Assembly (NCBI RefSeq): GCF_934359325.1
Contig: NZ_CAKRLH010000068.1
Coordinates: 1-7,973, forward strand
From: an uncultured Porphyromonas sp.
GTDB lineage: Bacteria; Bacteroidota; Bacteroidia; Bacteroidales; Porphyromonadaceae
Length of the DNA: 7,973 bases
Direction: 5' to 3'
Part shown: positions 1 to 6,857 of the stretch, one piece after another
Layout: each line of letters starts with the position of its first letter
How positions within the stretch are numbered: the first letter of the stretch is position 1
Program-made: the position numbers and the translations under genes
Notes under the pieces: model-generated
What the model saw: the letters and a program-made list of their open reading frames with translations, nothing else
Database searches by the model: none
Told to the model about the DNA's origin: nothing

Positions 1-245
1 AGGAAGGCGAGCGGCGTGCCGGTAGTGACACCGTCCAAGAGACCGGAGATAAAGTCGACTCGGTCACTCTCCCGACGGGCGGTCGATCCCTCTGTGGCTC
101 CGCCTCGCCTGCGGGCAAGCTGATACGCAACCTCATCGCTGTCGACTCTGAGGCCGGCAGGGCAGCCGTCGATGACCCCTCCGATACAGGGACCATGCGA
201 CTCACCAAAGCTGGTAAGGCGGAAGAGCTTGCCGTGGGTATTCAT
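1..245 (-). CDS. aroC: Chorismate synthase, N-terminal 81 codons (cut by window edge)
   Basis: Chorismate synthase converts 5-enolpyruvylshikimate 3-phosphate to chorismate, the last shikimate-pathway step before aromatic amino acids, folate and quinones split off; it is cytosolic and needs reduced FMN. Translating the minus strand from the ATG at 243-245 gives 81 uninterrupted residues that match the family start. Residues 13-18 read FGESHG, with His17 at the conserved catalytic histidine, followed by IGGVIDGCPAG (21-31), the RRR of the substrate/FMN region (45-47) and the TTGTP motif (74-78). The family is usually about 350-360 residues, so roughly three quarters lies beyond position 1. The start is well supported because MNTHGKLFR aligns with the usual family N-terminus. 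It begins 7 nt after the stop of the DUF389 gene, with a second in-frame TAG in that gap and no clear Shine-Dalgarno site, so it is probably the distal gene of the same operon. The fragment shows no defects. Confidence 0.95.
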   Translation of the reverse strand, partial: MNTHGKLFRLTSFGESHGPCIGGVIDGCPAGLRVDSDEVAYQLARRRGGATEGSTARRESDRVDFISGLLDGVTTGTPLAF

Positions 246-252
246 ACCGCTA

Positions 253-1686
253 CTACTTCTTCTTGGCTGATGTGAGGATGTCGACCCTTGACCTGGGGAT
301 CCGAATGGCCACCCAGCGACGTATGGTCTGCTCCCTCTCCTCGGTGAGCTTGCTGGAGCGCGTATAGATTCGGACAAGGAAGGTCGTGTCCGGACGAACG
401 ACCTCAAGGGAGTCCTGATTGTAGGTGATCACGTCGCCAAACTCCAGCTGACTCACCTCTGGAAAGAGCGCCTTCATATCAACGGCAAGTCGCTGCGACT
501 CCTCACCAATAATGGCATACTGGGAGAGCAGTCTCTGCAGAGAGTCGATCTGGTAGTGCTGATAGGCAACGAGGTCAGCGGTTCCGCGTCCGCCATTGCC
601 CCTGTAGACGTCATCGAGGATCGAGGAGCGGAGACGCTGTACGTTTTGCCGGTCATAATTCTGCTGGATCATCAGGGCGGTCTTGTGGAGGCCATAGCCG
701 TCGAGCTTCGCATCCAGCACCTTCTCCTCCTCCTCGGTGATCTCCGCGCCAAGTACATTCACGGTCATGAAGGTGGAGTCCCCACGCTTGTAGGAGTCGT
801 AGGAGAGCACATAGCGGTCATCACCGGTGATCTCAGACCGGATGAAGTTTCGCTCAGCCTGCTCCTTGACTGTGGTCTGTACCATCTGCCAAGCCAGGTA
901 AATACTGGGCAGGAGTGTACAGATGACGATGGCGGCGACGGCACGATTGAGCAGCCGCCCCCGCTTCTTATCGACATAGGTGACCCGCGGGTAGTCGAGC
1001 GCGCGGACGGTGATGTAGGTAGCGAGACCGATGAAGACGGCATTGATGATGTAGAGGTAGAAGGCTCCGATGAAGTAGTGGACGTTCATCGTCGCGATGC
1101 CGTATCCTGCTGTACAGAGCGGAGGCATGAGGGCGGTGGCAATGGCGACACCGGGGATCACGTTCCCCTTATTCTTACTGGCACCGGCGGTGATGCCTGC
1201 CAGACCGCCGAAGGAGGCGATCAGCACATCGTAGAAGGTCGGCTGCGTGCGGGCGAGGAGCTCCGAAGTGATGGTCTCCACCGGTGAGAGGAGGAAGTAG
1301 ACTGTAGCGGTGGTGATGCCGATGAGGGTCATCATTCCGAGGTTCTTGAGGCTACGCTTGACCAGCTTGAAGTCGGTGATCCCAAGCCCGAGACCGAAGC
1401 CGAGGATAGGACCCATGAGCGGGGAGATGAGCATCGCACCGATGATGACGGCGGTGGAGTTCATATTCAGTCCCAGCGACGCGATGAAGATCGCACAGAT
1501 CAGGATCCACATCTTCGGACCCTTAAAGTCGACATCGGCGGCAATCGACTCGATGGTCTTCAGCTCATTTTCCTTGTCGAGACCGAGGTCAAAGTACTCC
1601 TTAAGGAAGCCGACGAAGCCTTCGTTCTTCTTTACCTGAGGCTGTTCTGCATCTTCGGGCTTAGGATTGGATGGTTGGGTACTCAT
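253..1686 (-). CDS. DUF389 integral membrane protein of unknown function
   Basis: 477 residues. The N-terminal half matches the DUF389 ('uncharacterised hydrophobic domain') family: a charged cytosolic head (1-56) followed by about six or seven membrane segments at roughly 59-75, 77-103, 114-133, 150-169, 176-200, 203-226 and 247-268. Family-like glycine/proline-rich motifs are visible: GAMLISPLMGPI at 83-94, a GGLAGITAGASKNKGNVIPGVAIA-type stretch (160-183) and ALMPPLCTAGYG (185-196). The C-terminal 200 residues are hydrophilic, rich in Glu, Arg and Gln, and look like a soluble domain. The biochemical role of DUF389 is not established; the fold suggests a transporter or channel, and I do not assign a substrate. 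The ATG at 1684-1686 overlaps the flippase stop as ATGA, which implies translational coupling and supports this start. aroC follows after 7 nt. The family call is firm; the function is unknown. Confidence 0.9.
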   Translation of the reverse strand: MSTQPSNPKPEDAEQPQVKKNEGFVGFLKEYFDLGLDKENELKTIESIAADVDFKGPKMWILICAIFIASLGLNMNSTAVIIGAMLISPLMGPILGFGLGLGITDFKLVKRSLKNLGMMTLIGITTATVYFLLSPVETITSELLARTQPTFYDVLIASFGGLAGITAGASKNKGNVIPGVAIATALMPPLCTAGYGIATMNVHYFIGAFYLYIINAVFIGLATYITVRALDYPRVTYVDKKRGRLLNRAVAAIVICTLLPSIYLAWQMVQTTVKEQAERNFIRSEITGDDRYVLSYDSYKRGDSTFMTVNVLGAEITEEEEKVLDAKLDGYGLHKTALMIQQNYDRQNVQRLRSSILDDVYRGNGGRGTADLVAYQHYQIDSLQRLLSQYAIIGEESQRLAVDMKALFPEVSQLEFGDVITYNQDSLEVVRPDTTFLVRIYTRSSKLTEEREQTIRRWVAIRIPRSRVDILTSAKKK

Positions 1687-3167
1687 TTTCTATAATGACG
1701 CAAAAGAGTAAATACAGGAGTAAAGAAATAGCCTGCAAGACCGATGTAGATCAGCAGGAGAAGCGTACGGAGTACAAGCGTGAGCGCCAAGCTCTCGGGG
1801 TGGATCTGCATCCCACCGAAGTAGAAGAGTGCTCCCAGCGCCAGGATCCCCAGATCCGACCGTGTCCGGTATGCTATCGGATGGTGACGTTGCCCGAGGA
1901 CGTAGGAGAGGAGGAGCATGACGAGGTTGCAGCTGACGGCGGCCCAGGCACAGGCTATGAAGCCGTAGCGCGGCACGCCCAGCGTGATGATCGTAAGCGT
2001 GACGACGAGACCGATCACGGCAAAGAGCGCCCCGTAGTAGGTCCGATCCGTCACCTTATACCAGACAGAGAGGTTGTAGTAGATCCCGAAGAGGATCTCG
2101 CTGAACATCATCCACGGCACGATCACTAGCCCGGAGTAGTAGTCGGGACGGACGATGACCTTGAAGACATCGATCCAGAACATCACCCCGACGAAGATAA
2201 CGGAGGCGAAGAGGATGAAGTAGGTCATCGCCATTGTATACGCCTGACCGGCGTCTCGCGACTTCATCTTGCTAAAGACGAAGGGGTCGTAGGCGAAGCG
2301 GAACGCCTGCAGGAACATCACCATAATAACCGAGATCTTGAGATTTCCGCCAAAGATCCCGAGCGCCGTCATCCCCTCGCCGTGGTCGGCATAGAGGTAA
2401 GGGATCAGCACCTGACCGGCCATCTTATTGAAGTCGCCCGCCAGCCCAAGCAACACCAGGGGACCGCAGTATCGCGCCAGCCTCGGCAGAAGCTCTCGGT
2501 CGAAGCCCTTGAGCCCGTACCGGAATAGCGGCAGCATCATCAGTGCCTCGATGCTTGAGGCGAGGAGGTTGGAGACGAAGATATACCCTACTCCCATGCC
2601 GGGTCGGTAGAGCCAGTCGGGGAGATCGTATCCCGCTGCCTCCAGTCTCGGACAGAGGATAAGGAAGAAGAGGTTGAAGAAGATATTCAGCCCTATGAAG
2701 AGGAACTTGTAGAAGGCAAAGCGCCAGGGCTTATGCTGATACCGCAAGTAGGCAAAGGGGAGCGACATCAGGGCATCCATGGCCACGATGACGACAAACA
2801 TCCCTACGTACTCCGGGTGAAGGGGGTACTTCAGGAAGTCCGCTATCGCCTGCGTCTGAGTGAGACCGATGAGGAGGAAGATCAGTACCGGGACCGACAG
2901 CACCTTGAGACATGTGGCGTAGACCTGCTGCGGCTTATCGGAGGTATTGATGAAGCGGAAGAGCCCCGTCTCCAGCCCAAGCGTCAGCACCACTAAGATC
3001 ACACTGACCCAGGCGTAGAGATTGGTCACTATGCCATACTCCGCCGAGGTTGCCAGCACCCGGATGTAGAGGGGTGCCAGGAGCCAATTGAGAAACTTGC
3101 TGACGATATTCGTAAGGCCATAGACCACCGTGTCCTTGGCCAGACTCTTCATGCCGCCCTGTGCCAT
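1683..3167 (-). CDS. Polysaccharide/oligosaccharide flippase (Wzx-like, MOP superfamily)
   Basis: 494 residues, almost entirely hydrophobic, with about 12-14 predicted membrane helices spread over the whole length (for example 50-70, 90-108, 122-142, 150-172, 190-215, 310-332, 345-365, 378-398, 402-424, 438-455, 462-485). The opening MKSLAKDTVVYGLTNIVSKF (6-25) is typical of the Bacteroidetes branch of lipopolysaccharide/polysaccharide biosynthesis flippases, which move lipid-linked glycans across the inner membrane. The NTSDKPQQVYAT loop (74-85) and the mid-protein FLQAFRFAYDPFVFS stretch (285-299) also fit that group. The substrate cannot be read from the sequence, and no glycosyltransferases lie nearby. 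The start at 3165-3167 is preceded by AAGGA overlapping the ruvB stop (6-nt gap); Met6 is an alternative start. Its TGA overlaps the next ATG by 4 nt. It is the membrane gene of a mixed housekeeping operon rather than part of a capsule or O-antigen locus. Confidence 0.87.
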   Translation of the reverse strand: MAQGGMKSLAKDTVVYGLTNIVSKFLNWLLAPLYIRVLATSAEYGIVTNLYAWVSVILVVLTLGLETGLFRFINTSDKPQQVYATCLKVLSVPVLIFLLIGLTQTQAIADFLKYPLHPEYVGMFVVIVAMDALMSLPFAYLRYQHKPWRFAFYKFLFIGLNIFFNLFFLILCPRLEAAGYDLPDWLYRPGMGVGYIFVSNLLASSIEALMMLPLFRYGLKGFDRELLPRLARYCGPLVLLGLAGDFNKMAGQVLIPYLYADHGEGMTALGIFGGNLKISVIMVMFLQAFRFAYDPFVFSKMKSRDAGQAYTMAMTYFILFASVIFVGVMFWIDVFKVIVRPDYYSGLVIVPWMMFSEILFGIYYNLSVWYKVTDRTYYGALFAVIGLVVTLTIITLGVPRYGFIACAWAAVSCNLVMLLLSYVLGQRHHPIAYRTRSDLGILALGALFYFGGMQIHPESLALTLVLRTLLLLIYIGLAGYFFTPVFTLLRHYRK

Positions 3168-3173
3168 AAGTCC

Positions 3174-4277
3174 TTAGAGTGAGAGATCCTGCTCATCCCA
3201 GAGCATCTGTCCCCGAGCCGGTGCCTGCGACGGACGGCCAAAGTGGGTATAGGCAAGCGACGTGACGACGCGCCCTCTTGGGGTCCGCTTGAGGAAGCCC
3301 TCCTTGATCAGGAAGGGCTCGTAGACATCCTCGACGGTGCCGGCATCCTCCCCGATAGAAGTGGCGATGGTCTCGACACCCACCGGGCCGCCCTCAAACT
3401 TGTCCATGATTGCCAGGAGGATCTTCCGGTCTATCTGATCCAGTCCGTACTCGTCGATATTGAGCGCCTCGAGGGCATAGCAAGCCACCTCGTGCGTCAC
3501 CTTACCGGTTCCCTTGACCTGAGCAAAGTCGCGTACTCGCCTCAGCAGCGCATTGGCCACACGGGGCGTGCAGCGGCTGCGATTGGCGATCTCTGTCGCC
3601 GCACGCTCCTCGCACTCGATCCCCAGGATGCCGGCACTACGGAGGACGATCTCCCTCAGCATCTCCGCATCGTAGTACTCGAGGTGCATGTTGATCCCAA
3701 AGCGGTCCCGAAGCGGAGCCGTGAGGAGACCGCTCCGTGTGGTGGCGCCGATGAGGGTAAAGGGCTCCAGGTCAAGGCGAATGCTTCTCGCTCCTGGACC
3801 CTTGTCAATTAGGATGTCGATCCGGTAGTCCTCCATGGCAGAGTAGAGGTACTCCTCCACCACGGGCGGCATGCGATGGATCTCATCGATGAAGAGTACC
3901 TCTCCCGGCTCGAGCGAGGTGAGTACACCGGCAAGGTCTCCCGGCTTATCCAGCACCGGACCTGAGGTAACCTTGATCCCCACCCCGAGCTCATTGGCAA
4001 TGATCTGAGAGAGGGTGGTCTTCCCTAGTCCGGGCGGACCGTGGAGCAGGACGTGGTCGAGCGTCTCACCCCGCATCTTCGCCGCTTGGACAAAGACACT
4101 GAGATTGCCCACCACATCGGGCTGACCGGTGAAGTCCTCGAAGCGCTGCGGCCTCAGGAGCTTGTCGGGATCCCTCCGCCCCTCCTCATCAGAGAGAGTG
4201 AGCGGATCGCTCCCAAGCTCGACACCACGTATGTCGAAGTCCTCCAGACCCTCTATCTTACGATCCTCGTCGCGCAT
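3174..4277 (-). CDS. ruvB: Holliday junction branch-migration ATPase RuvB
   Basis: RuvB is the hexameric AAA+ motor that, with RuvA, drives branch migration of Holliday junctions in recombination and repair. All core motifs are present in the 367 residues: Walker A GPPGLGKT (80-87), Walker B LFIDEIHR (128-135), sensor 1 GATTRSG (177-183), the arginine finger in LRDRFG (189-194), sensor 2 around [11 protein letters not shown] (237-247) and the C-terminal winged helix ending in [16 protein letters not shown] (321-336). The protein is somewhat longer than the usual 330-345 residues, mainly through an acidic N-terminal segment (1-36) before the [12 protein letters not shown] motif. No other in-frame Met occurs before residue 68, so the ATG at 4275-4277 is secure; GAGGA just upstream may be a weak ribosome site. 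It lies 18 nt after rnr and 6 nt before the flippase gene. Neither ruvA nor ruvC is adjacent. Confidence 0.98.
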   Translation of the reverse strand: MRDEDRKIEGLEDFDIRGVELGSDPLTLSDEEGRRDPDKLLRPQRFEDFTGQPDVVGNLSVFVQAAKMRGETLDHVLLHGPPGLGKTTLSQIIANELGVGIKVTSGPVLDKPGDLAGVLTSLEPGEVLFIDEIHRMPPVVEEYLYSAMEDYRIDILIDKGPGARSIRLDLEPFTLIGATTRSGLLTAPLRDRFGINMHLEYYDAEMLREIVLRSAGILGIECEERAATEIANRSRCTPRVANALLRRVRDFAQVKGTGKVTHEVACYALEALNIDEYGLDQIDRKILLAIMDKFEGGPVGVETIATSIGEDAGTVEDVYEPFLIKEGFLKRTPRGRVVTSLAYTHFGRPSQAPARGQMLWDEQDLSL

Positions 4278-4295
4278 GTCCTCAGATCTGCTCTA

Positions 4296-6590
4296 TTAGT
4301 GCCTGCGCCCGGATCGGTTACCGCCGCGGTGTGAGTTGTAGCCTCCTCGGCGATGATCATCCTGAGGCTGATCAGCCGGCTTATCCGCCAGCTCAAAGTC
4401 GAGGAACCTCTTCTGGAGATCAGCCCGTGCCACACGTATCCTGATCGTGTCGCCGAGGGCGTACCGCCGGCGGGTATTGATACCCACAAGCGCCATGGTC
4501 TTGTCGTCGTACTCGTAGAAGTCATCGCTGAGATCGCGGATCGGCACCAGTCCCTCGCAGCCATTCTCCTTGATCTCCACAAAGATCCCGAAGTCCTTGA
4601 CACCACTGACCATACCCTCAAACTCCTGCCCAAGTCGCTCCTGCATATACTCGATCTGCTTGTACTTGACTGACGAGCGCTCCGCATCGGCAGCCGTCTT
4701 CTCCATCTCCGAGTCGTGCTCACAGATGGCATCGAGGTCGCTCCTGTCGGCACTCTTCCCGGTGGTCATATACTGCCAGAGCAGGCGGTGAACCATCATA
4801 TCAGGATGACGGCGGATCGGGCTGGTGAAGTGGGTGTAAAACTCAAATCCGAGCCCGAAGTGGCCAATATTCTCTGTCTGGTAGACAGCCTTAGACATCG
4901 TGCGGATCGCCAAGATCTGGATCACATTCTCCTCCGGCTTCCCCTTGATCTCCTCGAGGAGCTTATTGAGATTGTCTGAGATGGACTGCGCGTCCCCTGT
5001 GTAGATAAACTTGTACCCCAGCCGTCCCACGTACTCGGCAAAGTTCTGCAGCCGCTCCTCATCGGGACGGTCATGCACGCGGTAGATAAAGGGTGGCACC
5101 TTCTCGTCCCGCTCCTTGGCCAGCTTAGCAATGTGCTTCGCGACGGTGCGATTGGCAAGCAGCATATAGTCCTCGATCAGACGATTGGCATCGGTATTCT
5201 CCTTGACATGGACGGAGATCGGCTTACCCTTCTCGTCGAGGTCAAACTCCAGTTCCTCCTGCTCAAACTCGATCGAACCGTGCTCGAAGCGCTTTTTTCT
5301 CAATGCCTTGGCTATCTCATCCAGCTTATGGACCGCCTCTTCCACCTCGGGCGTCACGCCGGGCTGACCATTGATCACCTCCAGCACCTCCTCGTACTTA
5401 AATCGGTAGTCGCTGTGGATCACCGTGCGGGCGACATGGTAGTCGAGCACGGTTCCAAGGGAATTGACGCGGAAGATGCAGGAGAATGCGGGTCTGTCCA
5501 CACCGGCACGGAGGGAGCAGAGATCGTTGCAGAGCCGCTCCGGCAGCATAGGCACGGTGCGATCGACCAGATAGACACTGGTCGCACGCTGAGAGGCCTC
5601 CTCGTCGATTGGATCCCCGGGGGTGACGTAGGAGGTGACGTCGGCGATGTGGACACCCACCTCATAGGTGCCGTCTCCGAGATCCTTGTAGGAGAGCGCA
5701 TCGTCGTAGTCCTTCGCCGACTCCGGGTCGCAGGTAAAGGTGAGTCGGTCGGTGTAGTCCTCCCTCTTGTATTTCGGATCGTATGCCATCTGCTCATCGA
5801 GGTCATTGGCATACTGCTCCAGATTCTCCGGATAGGAGTAAGGCAGACCATACTCAGCCAGGATGGCGTGCATCTCGGTGTCGTTGCTGCCCGGCTCACC
5901 GAGGCGGGAAATCACCTCACCGACAGGATTCTTGGCATGATCCGGCCACTCCAGCACATGGACCAGGACCTTCTCACCATCCTGAGCGCCATTGAGGTTG
6001 CGATCCGGGATCAGGATATCATTGTCCAGCTTACGGCTATCGGTGATGAGGAAGTTATAGCCGTGGCTGATCGACATCACGCCGACGAAATTAGTCACCA
6101 CCCGCTCCAGTATCTCGATCACCTCACCCTCGATCTCCTGACCGGGGCGAAGCGCCAGCAGCTGCACCATTACCTTGTCACCATCAAAGGCGTGGGCGGA
6201 GTTTCGCTCCGCCACGCGGATCGGGTCGCTCCCATCCTCGGGGTAGAAGAAATTGTGTCCCTTGCCCGCCTTCCGCCGGAAGGATCCGGTCAGCTTTGTA
6301 TTCTTGGTTCTGTAGATGTACTCGTCACTGGCGGCGCCTGCCTGGATGAGCTTCTCGCGCATCAGCTGATCGATCACCTCTCGGACCATCTGTTTCTCCG
6401 AGCCATCCTCTGCGCCGACCGACTTACAGATCACCACGACAGACACACAGACATTGGCATGACTGGTAAAGTAGTCGATCACATCACGTCTGTAGCGAGA
6501 GAAGCCTCGCTCCCTCTTACTCGGCTTATAGGACGACTCTCTAAATGCCTGACTACTCTTATCTTTTCTAGACTTAAATTTCTTTCCCAT
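4296..6590 (-). CDS. rnr: Ribonuclease R (RNB-family 3'-5' exoribonuclease)
   Basis: RNase R is a processive 3'-5' exoribonuclease that degrades structured RNA, including rRNA and mRNA fragments. In the 764 residues the order is: a basic, disordered N-terminus (1-35); a winged-helix/RNase R N-terminal region (about 36-95); OB-fold cold-shock domains (about 100-230); the RNB catalytic domain (about 280-610); an S1 RNA-binding domain (about 654-735, GMVSGVKDFGIFVEI at 659-673); and a short RGG-like basic tail (747-764). The four metal-binding aspartates are visible as D288, D294, D296 and D297 in the CDPESAKDYDD motif, matching E. coli D272, D278, D280 and D281. Tyr340 matches E. coli Tyr324, and TSPIRR (589-594) is present, followed by His where Tyr is usual. 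The ATG at 6588-6590 follows an A/T-rich leader without a Shine-Dalgarno site, as is normal in this phylum. It is the first gene of the operon, about 30 nt from the promoter. Confidence 0.97.
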   Translation of the reverse strand: MGKKFKSRKDKSSQAFRESSYKPSKRERGFSRYRRDVIDYFTSHANVCVSVVVICKSVGAEDGSEKQMVREVIDQLMREKLIQAGAASDEYIYRTKNTKLTGSFRRKAGKGHNFFYPEDGSDPIRVAERNSAHAFDGDKVMVQLLALRPGQEIEGEVIEILERVVTNFVGVMSISHGYNFLITDSRKLDNDILIPDRNLNGAQDGEKVLVHVLEWPDHAKNPVGEVISRLGEPGSNDTEMHAILAEYGLPYSYPENLEQYANDLDEQMAYDPKYKREDYTDRLTFTCDPESAKDYDDALSYKDLGDGTYEVGVHIADVTSYVTPGDPIDEEASQRATSVYLVDRTVPMLPERLCNDLCSLRAGVDRPAFSCIFRVNSLGTVLDYHVARTVIHSDYRFKYEEVLEVINGQPGVTPEVEEAVHKLDEIAKALRKKRFEHGSIEFEQEELEFDLDEKGKPISVHVKENTDANRLIEDYMLLANRTVAKHIAKLAKERDEKVPPFIYRVHDRPDEERLQNFAEYVGRLGYKFIYTGDAQSISDNLNKLLEEIKGKPEENVIQILAIRTMSKAVYQTENIGHFGLGFEFYTHFTSPIRRHPDMMVHRLLWQYMTTGKSADRSDLDAICEHDSEMEKTAADAERSSVKYKQIEYMQERLGQEFEGMVSGVKDFGIFVEIKENGCEGLVPIRDLSDDFYEYDDKTMALVGINTRRRYALGDTIRIRVARADLQKRFLDFELADKPADQPQDDHRRGGYNSHRGGNRSGRRH

Positions 6591-6620
6591 TGATTATTTC
6601 TGTGTATCATTAGTGACCGA

Positions 6621-6628
6621 CAAAGTTA
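6621..6628 (-). promoter_or_regulatory. Promoter -7 box (TAACTTTG) for the rnr operon
   Basis: On the minus strand this reads TAACTTTG, an exact match to the Bacteroidota -7 consensus TAnnTTTG recognised by the phylum's primary sigma factor. It lies 30 nt before the rnr ATG, so transcription would start near 6613-6615 and leave a leader of about 25 nt. I see no convincing -33 TTTG box at the expected distance upstream; that region is GC-rich. No terminator or promoter appears in the short gaps downstream, so this may be the main promoter for rnr through aroC. Confidence 0.65.
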
Positions 6629-6694
6629 CCCAAATTTCCCCACCTCCTTCCGCCCTCATCCGCACCCTCCAGAGCCCCTCCTCCCGAGTTCCCG
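6629..6694. other. Pyrimidine-rich intergenic stretch upstream of rnr
   Basis: The plus strand here is dominated by C and T runs (CCCC, CCTCC, CCCCTCCTCCC), so the minus strand is purine-rich. It contains no reading frame or repeat that I can support. It occupies the position where the -33 region of the rnr promoter would lie, and ends at the CCCGGG at 6691-6696. Confidence 0.5.
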
Positions 6695-6695
6695 G

Positions 6696-6709
6696 GACCG
6701 AAGTCGGTC
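6696..6709. repeat. Small inverted repeat GACCGA-AG-TCGGTC
   Basis: Perfect 6-bp arms (6696-6701 and 6704-6709) separated by 2 nt, about 70 bp upstream of the rnr -7 box. The size and symmetry would fit a dimeric regulator site, but such a short repeat could also occur by chance. No U-tract follows on either strand, so it is not a terminator. Confidence 0.4.
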
Positions 6710-6719
6710 TGAGTGAAAT

Positions 6720-6780
6720 CTATTACCGGTATTAGTTGCCACTAATACCGGTAATAGTCTCAACTAATACCGGTATTAGA
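6720..6780. repeat. Cluster of three palindromic TAATACCGGTATTA-type repeats
   Basis: Three copies of a near-palindromic unit lie within 61 bp. Copy A (6721-6736, TATTACCGGTATTAGT) and copy B (6741-6756, ACTAATACCGGTAATA) are exact reverse complements; with the flanking C6720-G6757 pair they form a 17-bp stem around a TGCC loop. Copy C contains a perfect 16-bp palindrome, CTAATACCGGTATTAG (6764-6779). Positions 6761-6775 of copy C are also exactly complementary to 6724-6738 of copy A, so A can pair with B or with C but not both. The cluster lies between the tRNA terminator and the rnr promoter, where neither unit should be transcribed without read-through. It may be an operator array, a dispersed palindromic repeat or a read-through structure; the sequence alone does not decide. 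Confidence 0.85.
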
Positions 6781-6793
6781 AAAGCCTCCCCCC

Positions 6794-6840
6794 AAAAAAA
6801 AGCCGGAGAGTGCGGAAGAATTCTTCCGCACTCTCCGGCT
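6794..6840 (-). terminator. Rho-independent terminator of the tRNA (40-bp perfect palindrome)
   Basis: Positions 6801-6840 are a perfect 40-bp palindrome: AGCCGGAGAGTGCGG plus AAGAA, then the exact reverse complement, with GAATTC at its centre. Read on the minus strand the stem is followed directly by a run of T (complement of the A-tract 6794-6800, extended by A6801), the classic intrinsic-terminator layout. It starts 17 nt after the 3' end of the tRNA. On the plus strand no T-tract follows, so the polarity is clear. A stem of about 18 bp is unusually long for a terminator. Confidence 0.9.
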
Positions 6841-6857
6841 GATCAAAGTCGATCCTG

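Noticed and set aside
556..1287. 243-codon plus-strand open frame opposite the DUF389 gene
   Set aside because: Antisense to a well-supported membrane protein gene; low-complexity Gly/Asp/Val composition; no promoter motif upstream.
5073..6593. 506-codon plus-strand open frame opposite rnr
   Set aside because: It lies almost wholly antisense to RNase R, whose domains and catalytic residues are clear. The antisense product is a repetitive His/Leu/Asp/Val-rich mix with no domain features, as expected from codon bias in GC-rich DNA.
6591..6620. Riboswitch or long structured leader for rnr
   Set aside because: The predicted leader is only about 25 nt and A/T-rich, too short for a known riboswitch class.
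6720..6780. CRISPR array
   Set aside because: The repeats are palindromic, alternate in orientation, and are separated by only 4-6 nt, not by unique spacers of about 30 nt; no cas genes are nearby.
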